The notes below the pieces were generated by a model that worked only from the letters and a program-made list of their open reading frames with translations, was not told the origin of the DNA and ran no database searches. A stretch of 64,000 nt of DNA, taken from assembly GCA_964017125.1 (NCBI GenBank), contig OZ024915.1:15733922-15797921 (forward strand), given 5' to 3'. Shown here piece after piece: positions 36,017 to 47,870 of this stretch. A program made the translations under genes and the position numbers. The stretch is from Flabesymbios commensalis. Its lineage: Eukaryota; Annelida; Polychaeta; Terebellida; Flabelligeridae. Positions within the stretch are counted from its first letter, which is position 1, and each line of letters starts with the position of its first letter.

Positions 36017-36699
36017 GTAGGCTTATAGGCCTATAAATCTCTATCTACGTTGCTATAATGTAGTCAGTATTGTAAGTATCGTAACTACAGTTCGTGTTTA
36101 TCTACTTCATAGACAAACTACAAGCATGTTGTTATTATAATAGGCCTACAATTTTAACGTGCAGTAATGTAATCTATTAAAGAATCGTTAGGCCGGTATA
36201 GATAATAGGCCTACTCTAAATATTAAAGACGTGCTGCAGTAGGGGCCGACGCTAGGCCTACTATGTGACATTTCCATCAATAAAATGATTTCATGTTACA
36301 CAATTGATGATTTCATTTAGATCTATATTTAACATTTAGCGTCGAAACAGTTATCTTCTCAGGAAATAGGTTATGCTATTATAACGTCACACTTTAAAAC
36401 ACACCTTTTAGCGCTACATGCATCGATGGTTAACAGCGTTTTTAAGAAGGCCCAATCGACTTCGCGTCCTTACTTTGCGCACGTGAGTTAATTTAACGTG
36501 TAAATTGTGTCAACACCCTAATATGAGTGTTTGTCGTTCACAGAGTGTTTTTCATTGTCGCGCTTGTCTGAGCTCGCCGTGGGCAGTGTTATCACCTCCC
36601 TGAGTTGTTGCCGCTACACCTAATTTTTTTATCACCTTAAACCTCTAAAAGTCGCTTTAATCCGTTTTATTAGTCGTTGTAAATTGCTTATAGGCCTAC
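36017..36699. other. Intergenic DNA, no gene seen
   Basis: Several AGGCCTA words; no exon or repeat boundaries. Confidence 0.4.
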
Positions 36700-37090
36700 C
36701 CTGGGCCACATTCATTGTGATAATTCTGTAGCGCATGCTTTTCGTCGATTTCCCCGTCAATTATGAACCAATATCCTTCAAATTTAGCACAGGCAATTTT
36801 CAAGTCATATCCTAACGTCGGTAAAAAATTCGCAAAATTATATTTAATATTGCGAAAGTTAGACCATTTTATTTGACATGTAATAAAATTTTAAAAGGAC
36901 GTCATAATTTTAATTTACTACATGTCAAAGGGTCTAACTTTTTAAATACTGAATATAATTTTACGAATTTTTCAAGGATAGGCCCCTATTAGGATTCTGT
37001 TGAAAAATAATTTTTACAAAATTTCATGAAAATCGTTTGATAATTGACGGAGAAATCAACGAAAAACATGCGCTACTGGTGGCCTAAGGT
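36700..37090. repeat. Family E palindrome, complete
   Basis: CGCATGCTTTTCGTCGATTT at the left pairs with AATCAACGAAAAACATGCGC at the right. Inner arms GTTAGACCATTTTATTTGAC / CATGTCAAAGGGTCTAAC. Confidence 0.6.
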
Positions 37091-37199
37091 ATAGTCTCAA
37101 ATTACATATTAAACAAATGCGCTTGAGAATTGGCTGACTGGATACCAAAAAGCTAACTTTCTTTTTGTACCATCCTCCACCGTCGGACAGACTGGGCCT

Positions 37200-37500
37200 A
37201 TAGCCTCAGGCCTACCCTAAAAAAATTATTGAAAAATATTGTGTAGTTTAAAAGTTAGTCCATTTGACATGTAGCATATAAATAAAAATGTCGCCCTCTA
37301 TAAACCCATTAGCTTCGTCTCAAAATTTCATTACATGTCAAATAGTCTGACATAGCCTAGGCTAGGCCTAGGCCTAGACCTATAGGCTATACATTTAATT
37401 GTGAGTGTAAAAGTTCATGAAAATCGGTTGAGAATAGACTGGGGAATCCGCGAAATTCGTTCACCCTGGTTGATGAATTTAACGTGAATCTGACTATAAG
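37200..37500. repeat. Family E palindrome, left-truncated
   Basis: AAGTTAGTCCATTTGACATG and TACATGTCAAATAGTCTGAC are the inner arms; the right outer arm survives (GACTGGGGAATCCGCGAAAT), the left one does not. Confidence 0.5.
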
Positions 37501-38124
37501 CTTAAGCTGAATATAAACAAATTAAAATGACACAATATTGTGTCACATATGCTAACCATGGCTTTGCCTGAGCTTGACAGATTTTTGACAGCTGTTTGTT
37601 TATAATGGAAACTGTCCTGTCGACAGGGCGCAGCCATGATAAATTCCCGTATGCTGTCCCAGGATGCCTTGCGCATTGTGCTGGTGGTGCGGCTGGTTAT
37701 TTCTTAGCGTAACCTTGCAAAACACCGACCAGGAAAGGAAACTTTGGGACAAAAATGTGCATCTAATCCAACAGTGAGATATTGTTTTTGTTTGTACCGG
37801 ATTTACTTGAGAATGGTATTTTGTTTTGAACGCTAAAGTTGGTGGCGTATCGGCCACATTAAGATATTTTTAACAGTTTGAATGAAAAAAGAGGAGTGTC
37901 GCTGCTCAGCTGCTGCTGTGAATCAGTGTGACTGTGACTGTGTCTGTGACTGTCACTGTCAGTCACTCAACACTCACTCCACGTCACTGCCAGTGCCACT
38001 GGAGAGAAGAGTCTCCAGTCTAGCCTCTACAGGCTCTAGGGCTAGGCCTTAACAGTACACACAGTGACTCTGCAGCTGCTGTGTCAGTCACTCAGACTCA
38101 ACCTCACTACAGTTTGTTTCACCG
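37501..38124. other. Intergenic DNA with (TGTGACTG)-type simple sequence
   Basis: 37918-37990 is a GTGACTGTGACTGTG / CACTGTCAGTCACTC run that can fold on itself. No exon is supported, though this somewhat GC-richer stretch could hold an untranslated first exon. Confidence 0.35.
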
Positions 38125-38302
38125 GATCCTGGGAAAAGCCTTTTTTCAATTTCATGAATTTGCTCGGTCGCTGTTTAAATTTTTTTCACAAAATTTTTCT
38201 CTATTAACGTTAGGCCCCCCTAATTTTTCCATCTTCCCTTAACATCGCTGAAAATTTGGTGGAATTTTGTTGTGTATTTTGTAAGTTAGACCATTTGGCA
38301 TG
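38125..38302. repeat. Family E repeat half, interrupted by a transposon
   Basis: Ends GTTAGACCATTTGGCATGTA exactly at the left terminus of the element at 38303; a continuation can be seen on the other side (TAATATATTTC). Confidence 0.45.
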
Positions 38303-39336
38303 TAGGGGAGGACTGGGCATGTTCGAACACCGGGGCACGTTCGCACCCTGCTGGTAACTCAGAATTGAGGGCCACATGGTGAATTAAAAATATAATTCAT
38401 GATGTACCTCACCCCTAAGTCACTGTTTCTCCCAAAGTTCATCAGCTACAGTTTTTTTGTTTTGCTCTCGATTCAAATATGTGATTTTCGTCTCATTTTA
38501 TGTTATTTAGGTTGTTTTTTCTAAATACTGTGTGAACTACAGTTTTAGTAGTTAAGTAACCATTTGTTGTTCTATAAATAGAACACAGAGGTATATAACA
38601 TACAGGGAAAGTATTTTTGAACCATCACAAGTGGTACGGACAATAATTGGGATTGAAACTGAAATGGCATTACGGGGCACGTTCAAACGCGCTCGGACAT
38701 GCCCCGGAAAGGGTGTGAACATGCCCCGAAGTAGCCTCACAACCAATGGTCATAATTGCAGCATAGTTTATCTTATTCACACATTTCCACACTCACCCTT
38801 ACATGCTGGCACTCACTCAGCCACACATTATCACACTTTTTCATACAACACATGCTGTTTTGTCTGGTAACCCGGCGGTTGGTGGATAACCGTGATAAAT
38901 GCCGCCAGTGGTGCGCCGGTGGCCTGATGGACAAATTTCCATTGCCCACTGTCGGCAACGTTATGGGAGATTGACAATGTTATGCTACCTTGTGAAGGGC
39001 AACATCACACTGTTGCTATTTATGCAAAAAACAATAATAAAATACAAAGAATTGTCAATTATTGTCATTGTTGTATTGCACTTTAATAACCGGGGCATGT
39101 TCGAACGGTACTGGTCTGACATGCCCCAGAGGCGGGGCATGTCCGACCATTCTGGTTGTAATCACATTTTGCGCTATATTTTTCAAAATATACAAGACAA
39201 CTAACTATAAATTTTAGTGGGACATAATAAATGTGGAAGCACTATATGTATGCAATAATGAGTGATTTAGGTAAATATCTAGTGAACAGGTATGCATTAT
39301 GTCTTAAGGGTTCGAACATGCCCCGTCCTCCCCTAA
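38303..39336. mobile_element. 1.03-kb TIR transposon with subterminal GGGGCATGTTCGAAC repeats
   Basis: The left end GGGGAGGACTGGGCATGTTC is the inverted copy of the right end GAACATGCCCCGTCCTCCCC, with TA on both sides. Variants of CGGGGCATGTTCGAAC recur inside in both orientations (about 38331, 38673, 38692, 38713, 39090, 39113, 39134). No transposase frame is seen, so it is non-autonomous. The TA target duplication suggests a Tc1/mariner-type or related superfamily, unproven. It is inserted in a family E repeat. Confidence 0.75.
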
Positions 39337-39366
39337 TATATTTCTTTTTTCACAGTAGCCTATAGT

Positions 39367-39778
39367 TGCAGTCAACTTCCACCAGCGTTGGGTGTTTTTC
39401 GCTGATTTCTCAGTCAATTTTAAATCAATGTCCATGAAATTTTGCAAGCACTCTCTTCAACTATTCCGGCGCCTACCCTGAAAATTTCGTGAAATTTGAA
39501 TGAGTATTTCAAAAGTTAGACCATTTGACATGTAGTGGAATTTCGTAATTCAAGCTGATAGCTTTCAATGGGTTTATAGAGGAGCGTCACAATTCGCAAA
39601 AACTGTCAAATGGTCTAGCTTTTAAACTACATAATATTATCCCCTGAAATTTCCAGGGCAGGTGCCGTAAGAGTAGAAACTAACGCTTGTCAAATTTCAT
39701 GAGAATCGGATGAAAATTGCTTGAGCAATGAGCGAAAAACATGCAACGCGAAAGTGACAGATTTAAAGTGACTTTTAC
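39367..39778. repeat. Family E palindrome, complete
   Basis: GTTTTTCGCTGATTTCTCAG at the left with TTGAGCAATGAGCGAAAAAC at the right; inner arms AAGTTAGACCATTTGACATG / AACTGTCAAATGGTCTAGC. Confidence 0.6.
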
Positions 39779-39782
39779 TATA

Positions 39783-39960
39783 ATGCCTTGTGTTAAAGAG
39801 AGCTGAAATTAAAAAAAAAAATTACATGCCAAATGGTCTAACTTCGATAATAGATGTCTACACAAATCATTCCAAGAAATTTTCAGGGATGGTGGGGGAA
39901 GATGAAAAAATGATCCGAGAAAAATTTTGGTGAGAGGCAGCGTTCAAGAGGCAGGTGGTT
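39783..39960. repeat. Family E half copy
   Basis: TTACATGCCAAATGGTCTAAC followed by the AAATTTTCAGGGATGG right side. Confidence 0.45.
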
Positions 39961-40618
39961 GACTCAGTCCACCAGCCCTTTTCCCCCTCCAGCCTGGTAC
40001 TCCAAATAGGAGGTGCTGCTGGAGTACCAATTCAAAGTTCAAAGATTGAGGCCGGAATCTGGGAATGAGGGTTGAGTCTTGAAACAGTAGCCTACTGATA
40101 TAAGTCAGTTGCACAGTTCACTAGAGTCTAGACCTAATAAATTTGAGACTAATTTCCGAATTACATTGATAACATTACGAGATAAGTTGGGAGTCTCACA
40201 GTGAGTACAATGAACGTGTAGCTTAATGTTAGCAACTGGTCAGATCTACCGAACTCCCTGATGTCGGTCAGCAGGTCTAATTAGGAAGTGGCCGCCATTA
40301 CTGCATTAAGGTGTTCAGTAGGCCTAAGGCCTACAGGCTACACATACCCCCTCTGCGGTATCAGTAAACACCGTAATACAGATTCACCTGAATACACAGG
40401 AATCAGGGCTTAATTTACAAACCCTATCGCCCGATGCCATAGCTAGGCCTAGACAACATACAAATGTCCGTGGGCTACTAGGTGTGACTATGTACCAAGT
40501 CCGATGAGCAACAGATTAGAAGGTGGATAAATAAAAAAAAAAAAAAATTTGGTGGGCAAACTCGGGGCATCACAAGCTACGTCCTGGGCTACTACCCCAA
40601 AATTTTTTTTGTAAAGCC
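39961..40618. other. Intergenic DNA, no gene seen
   Basis: A short GGAGTACCA inverted repeat near 39997-40029 and an A15 run at 40530; nothing else. Confidence 0.4.
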
Positions 40619-41931
40619 CAGGGTTCGTAATAAGGGCTGAAAGTCTGGTTGTCCAACGGACAACCACATTTTCAAAATGTAGTTGTACGCCCGATTTTCT
40701 TGTTGTCCGCATGATTTTGCTTGGGGTGGCTCCTAGCTAAGCCTAATCCTGGGATGAGTGATATTTTGCCATCAACAGACTACTTTTCTGTACGGATCAG
40801 TTTTAGTGCCTCGGCCTATATTGTTATCGACCTGTGACCATGGTGACGACCAACTTTCTGTTTAACACGTATTAAGACCTTCAAAATTTGGCAGCGTTAA
40901 CAGACTTCGAGCTAATTTTTATTACATATTTTATTTTTGTGCAGTAAATTACTGTCATTAATTAATATTATGTAGGCATATATGTTTGTAAAACAATTTC
41001 GTAGCCTAATATAGATCGCTTAAGGTATTCAAACTAGGCCTACATGACTGCAACCTTCAAAAGGTGGCTTTGATTCTTAGCAGTGCTATATTTGACGCGA
41101 TAACGGCGGCACTGTTGACATAGATGGACCTGTCATGCACTGTTGTGAAAAACTGGCCCAGCGTTGGGTCAATACAGACGACGTCCGACCACTACTGAAT
41201 CAGCATTGGACTGGCACTCCTTACTGGGATAAGATCGGTTAAAACATGCTTAAAAGTAGTGAAATACAATTTTCATAAACTAATTGCGAATAACAATGCA
41301 TATCAGCATCTCATGATCTATCATACCCACCATATGAATGTACCGGTGCAGCAACTGCTTACCACGTGCATGGCTGTTCCTTTTTGTTGCGATTCCCCCT
41401 ATCAAACGTTGATTATCAAGACATACCTGCAAGTCTAACACACAAGTCATAATGACAGGGAAGGGGAGGGAAGGCGATAAGGAAACAGCCCCAGGAAGCG
41501 GAAACCTGGGGATTCCCCACTGACTAGAGGAATGTGTGTAGACATTGCGATAGCAGCAAGTTTACATGTGACTTCAGCACTGATTCATTGCGAATATCGC
41601 ATGGTAAGCTTTTTTTCCAAAAAACTAATTGTTCTGTTGAGTCCTAAAATTTAAATACTCTGCTTTTACCATGTTTTACCACACAGCATTGTCAACGGTC
41701 AGACACACATGACAGCAGACATGATTCAAGTTAACTCTTATCTCTGATATGACGCCGTGTGCTGCGTGTCACGGTACAGCGCATGTCAGCGTGTTCAGTG
41801 GCAAAATTGTTTTGGAGGTGAACGTGGTTGTCCGTACGGACAACCAAAGTGTACCAAAGATTCATATTTGGTTGTCCGTGACTAATTTTTGGTTGTCTTG
41901 GACAACCGGACAACCACTATTACGAACCCTG
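40619..41931. mobile_element. hAT-like 1.3-kb element with GGTTGTCC repeats
   Basis: The left end CAGGGTTCGTAATAAGGGC is inverted at the right as TATTACGAACCCTG. AAGCCC lies on both sides. Near both ends GGTTGTCC and its complement GGACAACC are repeated many times, often as small palindromes (TTGTCCGTACGGACAA). No transposase is readable. A family P palindrome is nested inside at about 41136-41225. Confidence 0.65.
41136..41225. repeat. Family P palindrome nested in the GGTTGTCC element
   Basis: CTGGCCCAGCGTTGGGTC and CTGAATCAGCATTGGACTGG as arms; the ends are decayed. Confidence 0.45.
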
Positions 41932-41949
41932 AAGCCCCAAGAATACACA

Positions 41950-42141
41950 CTAATGGCCAGTGTCCAGCACAGACAAAAAATAGGTGGGGACATTTGTCTC
42001 ACTACCCTGGAAAGAAGGAGACATTTGACCTCTAATTGCGTAATTGACGGCCAGTGTTCAGCACAGATAAGAAATAGGTGGGGCCATTTGTCTCACTACC
42101 ATGGAAAAAAAGGAGACATTTGACCTCCAAGTGCGTAATTG
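41950..42141 (+). repeat. Tandem duplication, ~95-bp unit
   Basis: GGCCAGTGTCCAGCACAGA...TTTGTCTCACTACC...GGAGACATTTGACCTC...TGCGTAATTGACG occurs twice (41954-42048 and 42049-42141) with few differences. Confidence 0.7.
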
Positions 42142-42970
42142 ACGCGATATCGCGGCCTGTGCTGAACACTGAATGGCAGCTCGTTATTCAGTAAACGAGG
42201 ATGTTATTACGGTGTATTTCGGTAAAGTGTATTCTGGTAATTAGGGTGCCCCTCCCTCAGTGTGAGACTCTCAACTTGCCAATAGACTATATAGGCCTAG
42301 TCTGTATGACGAGTGATGGTGGAGGATGGTACAGAATTAAAGTTAGCTTTTCGTTGATAAATCTAGACTTACCCCCATTACAGAGGGGGGGAGGGGGTTA
42401 TGAAGGAGGGGTATCCCGGGGCATTTATTAAAAGAAATACAGTAGGGCTAATTAATTACTGCTTATCCTTTGTTACAAAGAGTTTACATTTGGAGCCTGA
42501 GAATAATCGATAAATAAGGGCTTGGTAAATTTTTTAGGGCAGGCCAATTTACACCATTTCACTGTTTAAAGGGTCTATACTTTCAGCCCACTTCTTTTTA
42601 TTAACATGGGAGGTGGGGGGTTATCATTTTAGCCCCATTTCCATGTAAATTATAGTGACTGTGAGGGTGCACATGGATTAAAAAACGAACCGAATGAATG
42701 GTGAAGCGCCTGTTCTTGGAAGCCGAACATCCAGGATTGTAGTTTATAAATAGTGTAAAAAAACGAACCAAAATTTTTATGTCTATTTTTATCTAAATTT
42801 ATATCATTTTTCCATAATAAAAAGTGAATAGTCAGGCCAAAAAAATGGGTAAAAAGTGAAGTGGGAAGAATCCATAATTTCCGGGACCCATGTGCACCCT
42901 CACTGTAGGCTTGGCTAATCAAGCCCCAACGTGGCTGAAACAGAATTTGAAACTGAAGGTTTCAGTCACA
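42142..42970. other. Intergenic DNA, no gene seen
   Basis: G-rich patch near 42385-42420; no supported feature. Confidence 0.4.
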
Positions 42971-43465
42971 CAGGGTTCTGCCCACGGTGTGCGGCGATGG
43001 GCGGCCCCGCCCAGCACTACTACCCGCCGCCCAGGACTCTTTAAGCCGCCCAGGTGCCGCCCATCACTCACAAAAATGTTCTTTCTTGAAAAATAATAGA
43101 GTGTTACGCAGGGTTTGTGTAGCAGACAACTGATCTGTTTATCACCCCTTCAACTGACTATTTAGACAAGGCTCTTTTATTGATTTATAATGCCATGCTC
43201 GCGGCAGGAAGTATCTGGTTGGTATTTTAATCATGTCAGCTTTCAACTATCAACCAGAAAGCGGCATCTTTATTTATTCCCTTGTTGATAAATGTATACA
43301 GGCCCTAGCGGCCGCGTGGACCAGCGCTGAGGCGAGAGCTATTTTTAGTACTTTGCTGCTGGTTCCTGTCCCTCGTCAACACAGCAGCCTCTACATGCAT
43401 GTATGGAGACGGGGTGCCGCGAAACCCGAAAGCGGCAGCTGATCATGCCTACAGACTACTGTTTG

Positions 43466-43541
43466 GTCAATAGGGGGCCAGCATCGTAGACGTTGACTCA
43501 ACAATAATGCAACTTTGGTTCAACGTCTCGTGTTTGCTGGA
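43466..43541. repeat. Family P palindrome
   Basis: GGGGGCCAGCATCGTAGACG on the left and CAACGTCTCGTGTTTGCTGG on the right. Confidence 0.55.
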
Positions 43542-43579
43542 CGGCCTCAGCACCAACACAGTAACAGCTAACGCTATCC

Positions 43580-43690
43580 CTGAAAAATTGTAAAACAGCT
43601 ACCAATGCTGGTATAAAGCTGATCCAGCATCAAGGACGATGGGCCAGCATTAAACCAACATTGAATCAGCGTATCGTGTTTGCCGGGGAT
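43580..43690. repeat. Family P palindrome
   Basis: ACCAATGCTGGTATAAAGC with inner GATGGGCCAGCATTAAACC and end AGCGTATCGTGTTTGCCGGG. Confidence 0.5.
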
Positions 43691-44571
43691 GCAGCAGCTA
43701 TTGTCAACACTCTATTGTCAACTCTCTATTGTGTATGCATACACGAGACATTACCACAATGTCGGGCCACTGACTACGATAACAGCCCAGCATTAAACAA
43801 ACATGTGGTCAAGGTCGTATGTTTACAGTGGACAACAGCTCTCATCTCACGTCTCATACATGTATATGAAAATTGCCGCAAAAAAAACACCAGATGTAAC
43901 GTTATCAGTCAGTCTACTAGTAACTTGCCAGAGTATACCTATTTAGCAGCGATCTATTTTATTATTATAATGATTCACACCTGTATAGCGATTATTTTGT
44001 GATTTATTTGGCACCACTGCATTTGATTGTCTCAAGCTGAAATTCAGCAAAATTATGGGTCCGAAAAAACGAGCTGTGCCGGTGGAAGGAGGTTAAATGG
44101 GAATATCATCTTTTGGATATACTATACTAAAAAATCACAGACTCAAAAGTGTGAATTTAGGTCTATGTCTCTGGCAATAAAGCGTCAATTATATCTCCAG
44201 GCCTAAATATTGGGTGCTTGACATCTCGTTCTGATCCTTCAACTCCATTTAAACTGATTAGTGATGAGATTGTACTATATGAAATAAAAACATTAATATT
44301 GCACTGTATTTGTAAAGATGTGGTTAATTGAAAGTATTTTTGAGTTGTTATTGTAGTAAAATTGCTTGTCATAATAACTGGAAATTTAATCCAAACAGTC
44401 CTTAAAATGCATCATTTTAAATGTAGAATTTAAAAAAATCACAGGGGGGCATGACCCCGGACCCCCCTAGTGCCAGCACGCGCTGCGCGTGGCCTTGTGT
44501 GCGTACACACGCGCAGGTTCTTAGAGCATTTGCCTTCGCCCACCACTCCCCAATTCCTGGGCAGAACCCTG

Positions 44572-45379
44572 GCCACAGATTGCACCCATACAAAAACGTA
44601 GGACATTTCTTTGGATGGTCATATAGCTAAGACTTGGCCTCTATTAATGATGTCGAAAATAGGTTTATTAGAATCAGTAACATTTCGGCTACAGATCGCA
44701 TGCTCAGGTCATTTCCTGCAGTCGTTAAAAGTTATGGGCTTTCTTCGGACCTTGGCGTCGAGATCGCTCTCAGTCACCGCCATGTTGAAAAACGTTGATT
44801 TTTTAGGGTACAAAAAAATTATACAGCAATCCGACTATATATTATATAGAATTAGAGATTGTCTACAATCTTTGAAGAAATTTATTTTATTTCTATCTTA
44901 TTGATTCTTGGAACCACAAATAACATATTTTCATCAATTTCCTCTTTCAATTTGAAAAAGAGATTAGAATTGTTGAGAATCATAAAATTAATTAATTACT
45001 GATTCGGTAAGGGATTTTCATTTTGGCAAATATGCAAATAATTTGGCAAATATGCTCAGCTAATGACTTTTGGGAGCAAACTATTTCAAGATGACCGCTT
45101 GTAGACCATTTTGAACTTGAGTAATATAGTGATACTAATGTAACTTAAAAACAAATATAGCTGGACAATGGATAGAAAACAAAATGTAAGGTCTCGCACA
45201 AGGCCAAGGACTTTATCAAAGGGAGTCCAAATTTACTTATCGTTGGGCCAGGACGGGGGCTGGGGTCCTCCTGCAATGCAATTTGGTGGAATCTGGCGAT
45301 ATTTTTCTACGTCCAGGCTGCCTGGCTGGACGGGTCTCTGGCACATGGATAAACCCATAACAAATTTCGCAGAAAGAAA
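44572..45379. other. Intergenic DNA, no gene seen
   Basis: A degenerate lead-in to the next repeat array begins about 45160. Confidence 0.35.
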
Positions 45380-46130
45380 ATCTAAAATGGCAGACTGGCA
45401 GCCATTTTTAATCCTTTTTTACAATTATCTCGTAAATCTTGCATGATTGGTAGTTAATCTATCAACTTCTTCTTCCTCATACTTCACATAGCCATCACAT
45501 ACCACTGGGGAATTTTTTTTGTGGCCATTTTGATTAGGAGTAATTTTTTTATATTCACATAATTCAAAAGCAAAGCAATATAGCTAGACCATGAATATAA
45601 AACAAAAAGTAAGCTTTTGCACATGGATAACCTATAACGCAGAAATAAAATCCAAAATGGCTGACCGCAAGCCATTTTTAATCGTTTTTTTATTACATCG
45701 GAAATATTGGATGATAGCTAAAGCTGTGATCATATAAAAACATGTCTGATGTTACACAAGGACAACAACACAGGACAATTTTTGCAATATAAAATGCAAA
45801 ATGGCCATTTGTCAGTCATTTTGTTTTAATTTTGTTCACTATCTCAGAGACCTTGCACATGTTGCATGATAATTAATATGATTTATATGATAACATATTG
45901 AATAAAGTGTCCGGTGTTACACAAAGACAACACATGACAAATTTTGCAGATATAAAATCCAAAATGTCTGACTGGTAGCCATTTTTTTTCAATTTTTTTC
46001 ATGATCTCGGAATCCGTCCATGATAAACTGTCCTGTGTTACACAAGGATAACTTTTGACAAAGTTTGGTGATCTACATATATCAAAAAATTCGACTGGCA
46101 GTAACTGAGGGCTACTTTCGTGTTCATTTC
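45380..46130 (+). repeat. Degenerate tandem array with an AAAATGGC anchor
   Basis: Four diverged units, each with AAAATGG(C/T)..GACTGGCAGCCATTTT or similar, anchored at 45387, 45657, 45801 and 45964. ACACAAGGACAACA and TTTTGCAGATATAAAATCC phrases also recur. Old and decayed compared with the arrays at 53 and 62 kb. Confidence 0.6.
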
Positions 46131-47703
46131 CGAACAACTCTTTCTAGTTTCTGGTGTTTTTCATTATCAATAATCTAGAATCAACTAGTTTTTTTGAACT
46201 TTATATTTGAAAACATATATGTGTAATAATACCAGTATAACTCACAGTGTATAATATATTTAAACACAAATAGAAAAGCAGCCTCCCATAATTTGTTTGT
46301 GTTTTAGAGTTTATTGAGCTACTGAGTCGCCCATAGCAGGCAGAGTTCAGTGGCTATGGGTGACAATAGTCATCGTAACTGTAATGGTTTTAAAAACATC
46401 CTTAGGTCGTTTTTCATGAGTCTTTAAAATGTTGTTGGCATATTTGGATGGTGGTGCTGGCAATGTCTGAGTCTCTCATTCACCTGAAACCATATGTTAA
46501 AAATGAAAACATACTACCTATTGGCAGTGAATCAATGAGCGGTAAGGATGTATGGATTTCAAACTTTTAGAGCTCATTCACTGTGAATATTTATCAGGCA
46601 TATTTTTTCACTTAAATTAAATAAAGGTATCAAATAAATAAAACTCTTTCAAAAACACGAAAATTTAACAAGTGAATATTATTGTTTACAAATTCCAGGG
46701 AAAATTTTGTTTGAAAATTATTGATTAGCGATTTTCTTTGCCAAGCTCTGACTGCCACTCAATATCGTTTATGTATACATATTTCGCTAATAAATTTCAA
46801 ATTTGATTAGCAAATTGTCAAAATTGCATAGTTTTTCTCTATAGGATACTGAACAAAATGTTCCCTGAATTCCAGCCAAATTCTTCTGTTGCTCAGGATT
46901 TTCAGGGAAAATATATAGGAAAGTGTGGAGAAGCATCACATAAAAATGTCACTATGTCTTCTTGGGTGAGCCCTAGCACTTGCCACATAGCCAAATGCTA
47001 AACAGTTTCTTTTGTGGCTAAAAGTATTTGGACCTCTTTCACCACCACCAATTGGATGTGGCGAAATACCTCAGACATGTATCTGCTGTTCTCATATATT
47101 CTCATGCGGCTAAACGAAATTATGTCCTTTTAGCCACAGCCACAGGATGTGGCTAATTCCATTCCCGTTCTAGGGCCCACCCAATCTTCAGTCATTGATA
47201 TTTCGAGAAATTCTTTACTGGCTAACAGGGCTGCCATATCTGTGTTTTTTTTCCCAGAACGCATAATATTATACCAATATAGTAAGTGATAAGGCACTGT
47301 TAATTCATGTCATATCACAGGATATAATAGTCACCTGACTCACCGGGTGCACACTATACTTTATTTCTCTGACCAGAATGTTCAGTTCTTACCAGGAACA
47401 GATGTGGGTGTTTTTTTTAATGATCATCGTCTGGTTTTTACCAGCTGGGCGGAGTCTTTTTGTTACACTGAAACATGTTTGATTCTAAATTTGAGCTGAT
47501 GTTTCTAACCAGAACACATGTAAATTTGATAGTATGACACTAGATCTTTAATTTCACAATTTGGGACAATTTCTTCCAACATGCTTAGATTTCTTTTAAA
47601 ATTCATCTGATAATGTTTGTTTTTCTTATGTATTATTCTTCATTTACATGACAGTGCATACAGTGACTAAGAAATATAATATGATAAATATTTTTCTTTG
47701 CAG
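46131..47703. other. Upstream region of ZNF800
   Basis: AT-rich, no recognisable exon. Untranslated first exon(s) of ZNF800 may lie here or further upstream; the sequence does not show where. Confidence 0.35.
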
Positions 47704-47743
47704 GAAATGGTGTACCTGTAGACGTCATTATTAAAATAAAACT

Positions 47744-47870
47744 ATGGGGAGTCATAAAAAGAAAACAAGGGGATTTGTTCCTCCATCTTTTGAATCGGTC
47801 AAAGAAAACACGGCTCCGCATGATGTAGAGAATGAGAATGACTTATCACTCATACGTGAGCCACTGCTGG
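47744..47870 (+). CDS. ZNF800: ZNF800 coding exon 1
   Basis: MGSHKKKTRGFVPPSFESVK to LSLIREPLL plus a split Gly codon; the exon itself starts at 47704 after TTTGCAG, donor GTAAGT. REPLL corresponds to the vertebrate DPPLL. Confidence 0.85.

Larger units (their letters stand above)
42971..44571. mobile_element. hAT-like 1.6-kb element (CAGGGTTCTGCCCA ends) with nested repeats
   Basis: CAGGGTTCTGCCCA at the left and TGGGCAGAACCCTG at the right are perfect inverted ends. The right side has the GGGGGGCATGACCCCGGACC and CACGCGCTGCGCGTG stretches often seen near hAT termini. Flanks GTCACA / GCCACA are only partly alike, so the target duplication is decayed. No transposase is legible. Two or three family P palindromes are nested inside. 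Confidence 0.6.

Noticed and set aside
38321-38328. GTTCGAAC resembling a tRNA B box
   Set aside because: It is part of the transposon motif GGGGCATGTTCGAAC; no A box or cloverleaf surrounds it.
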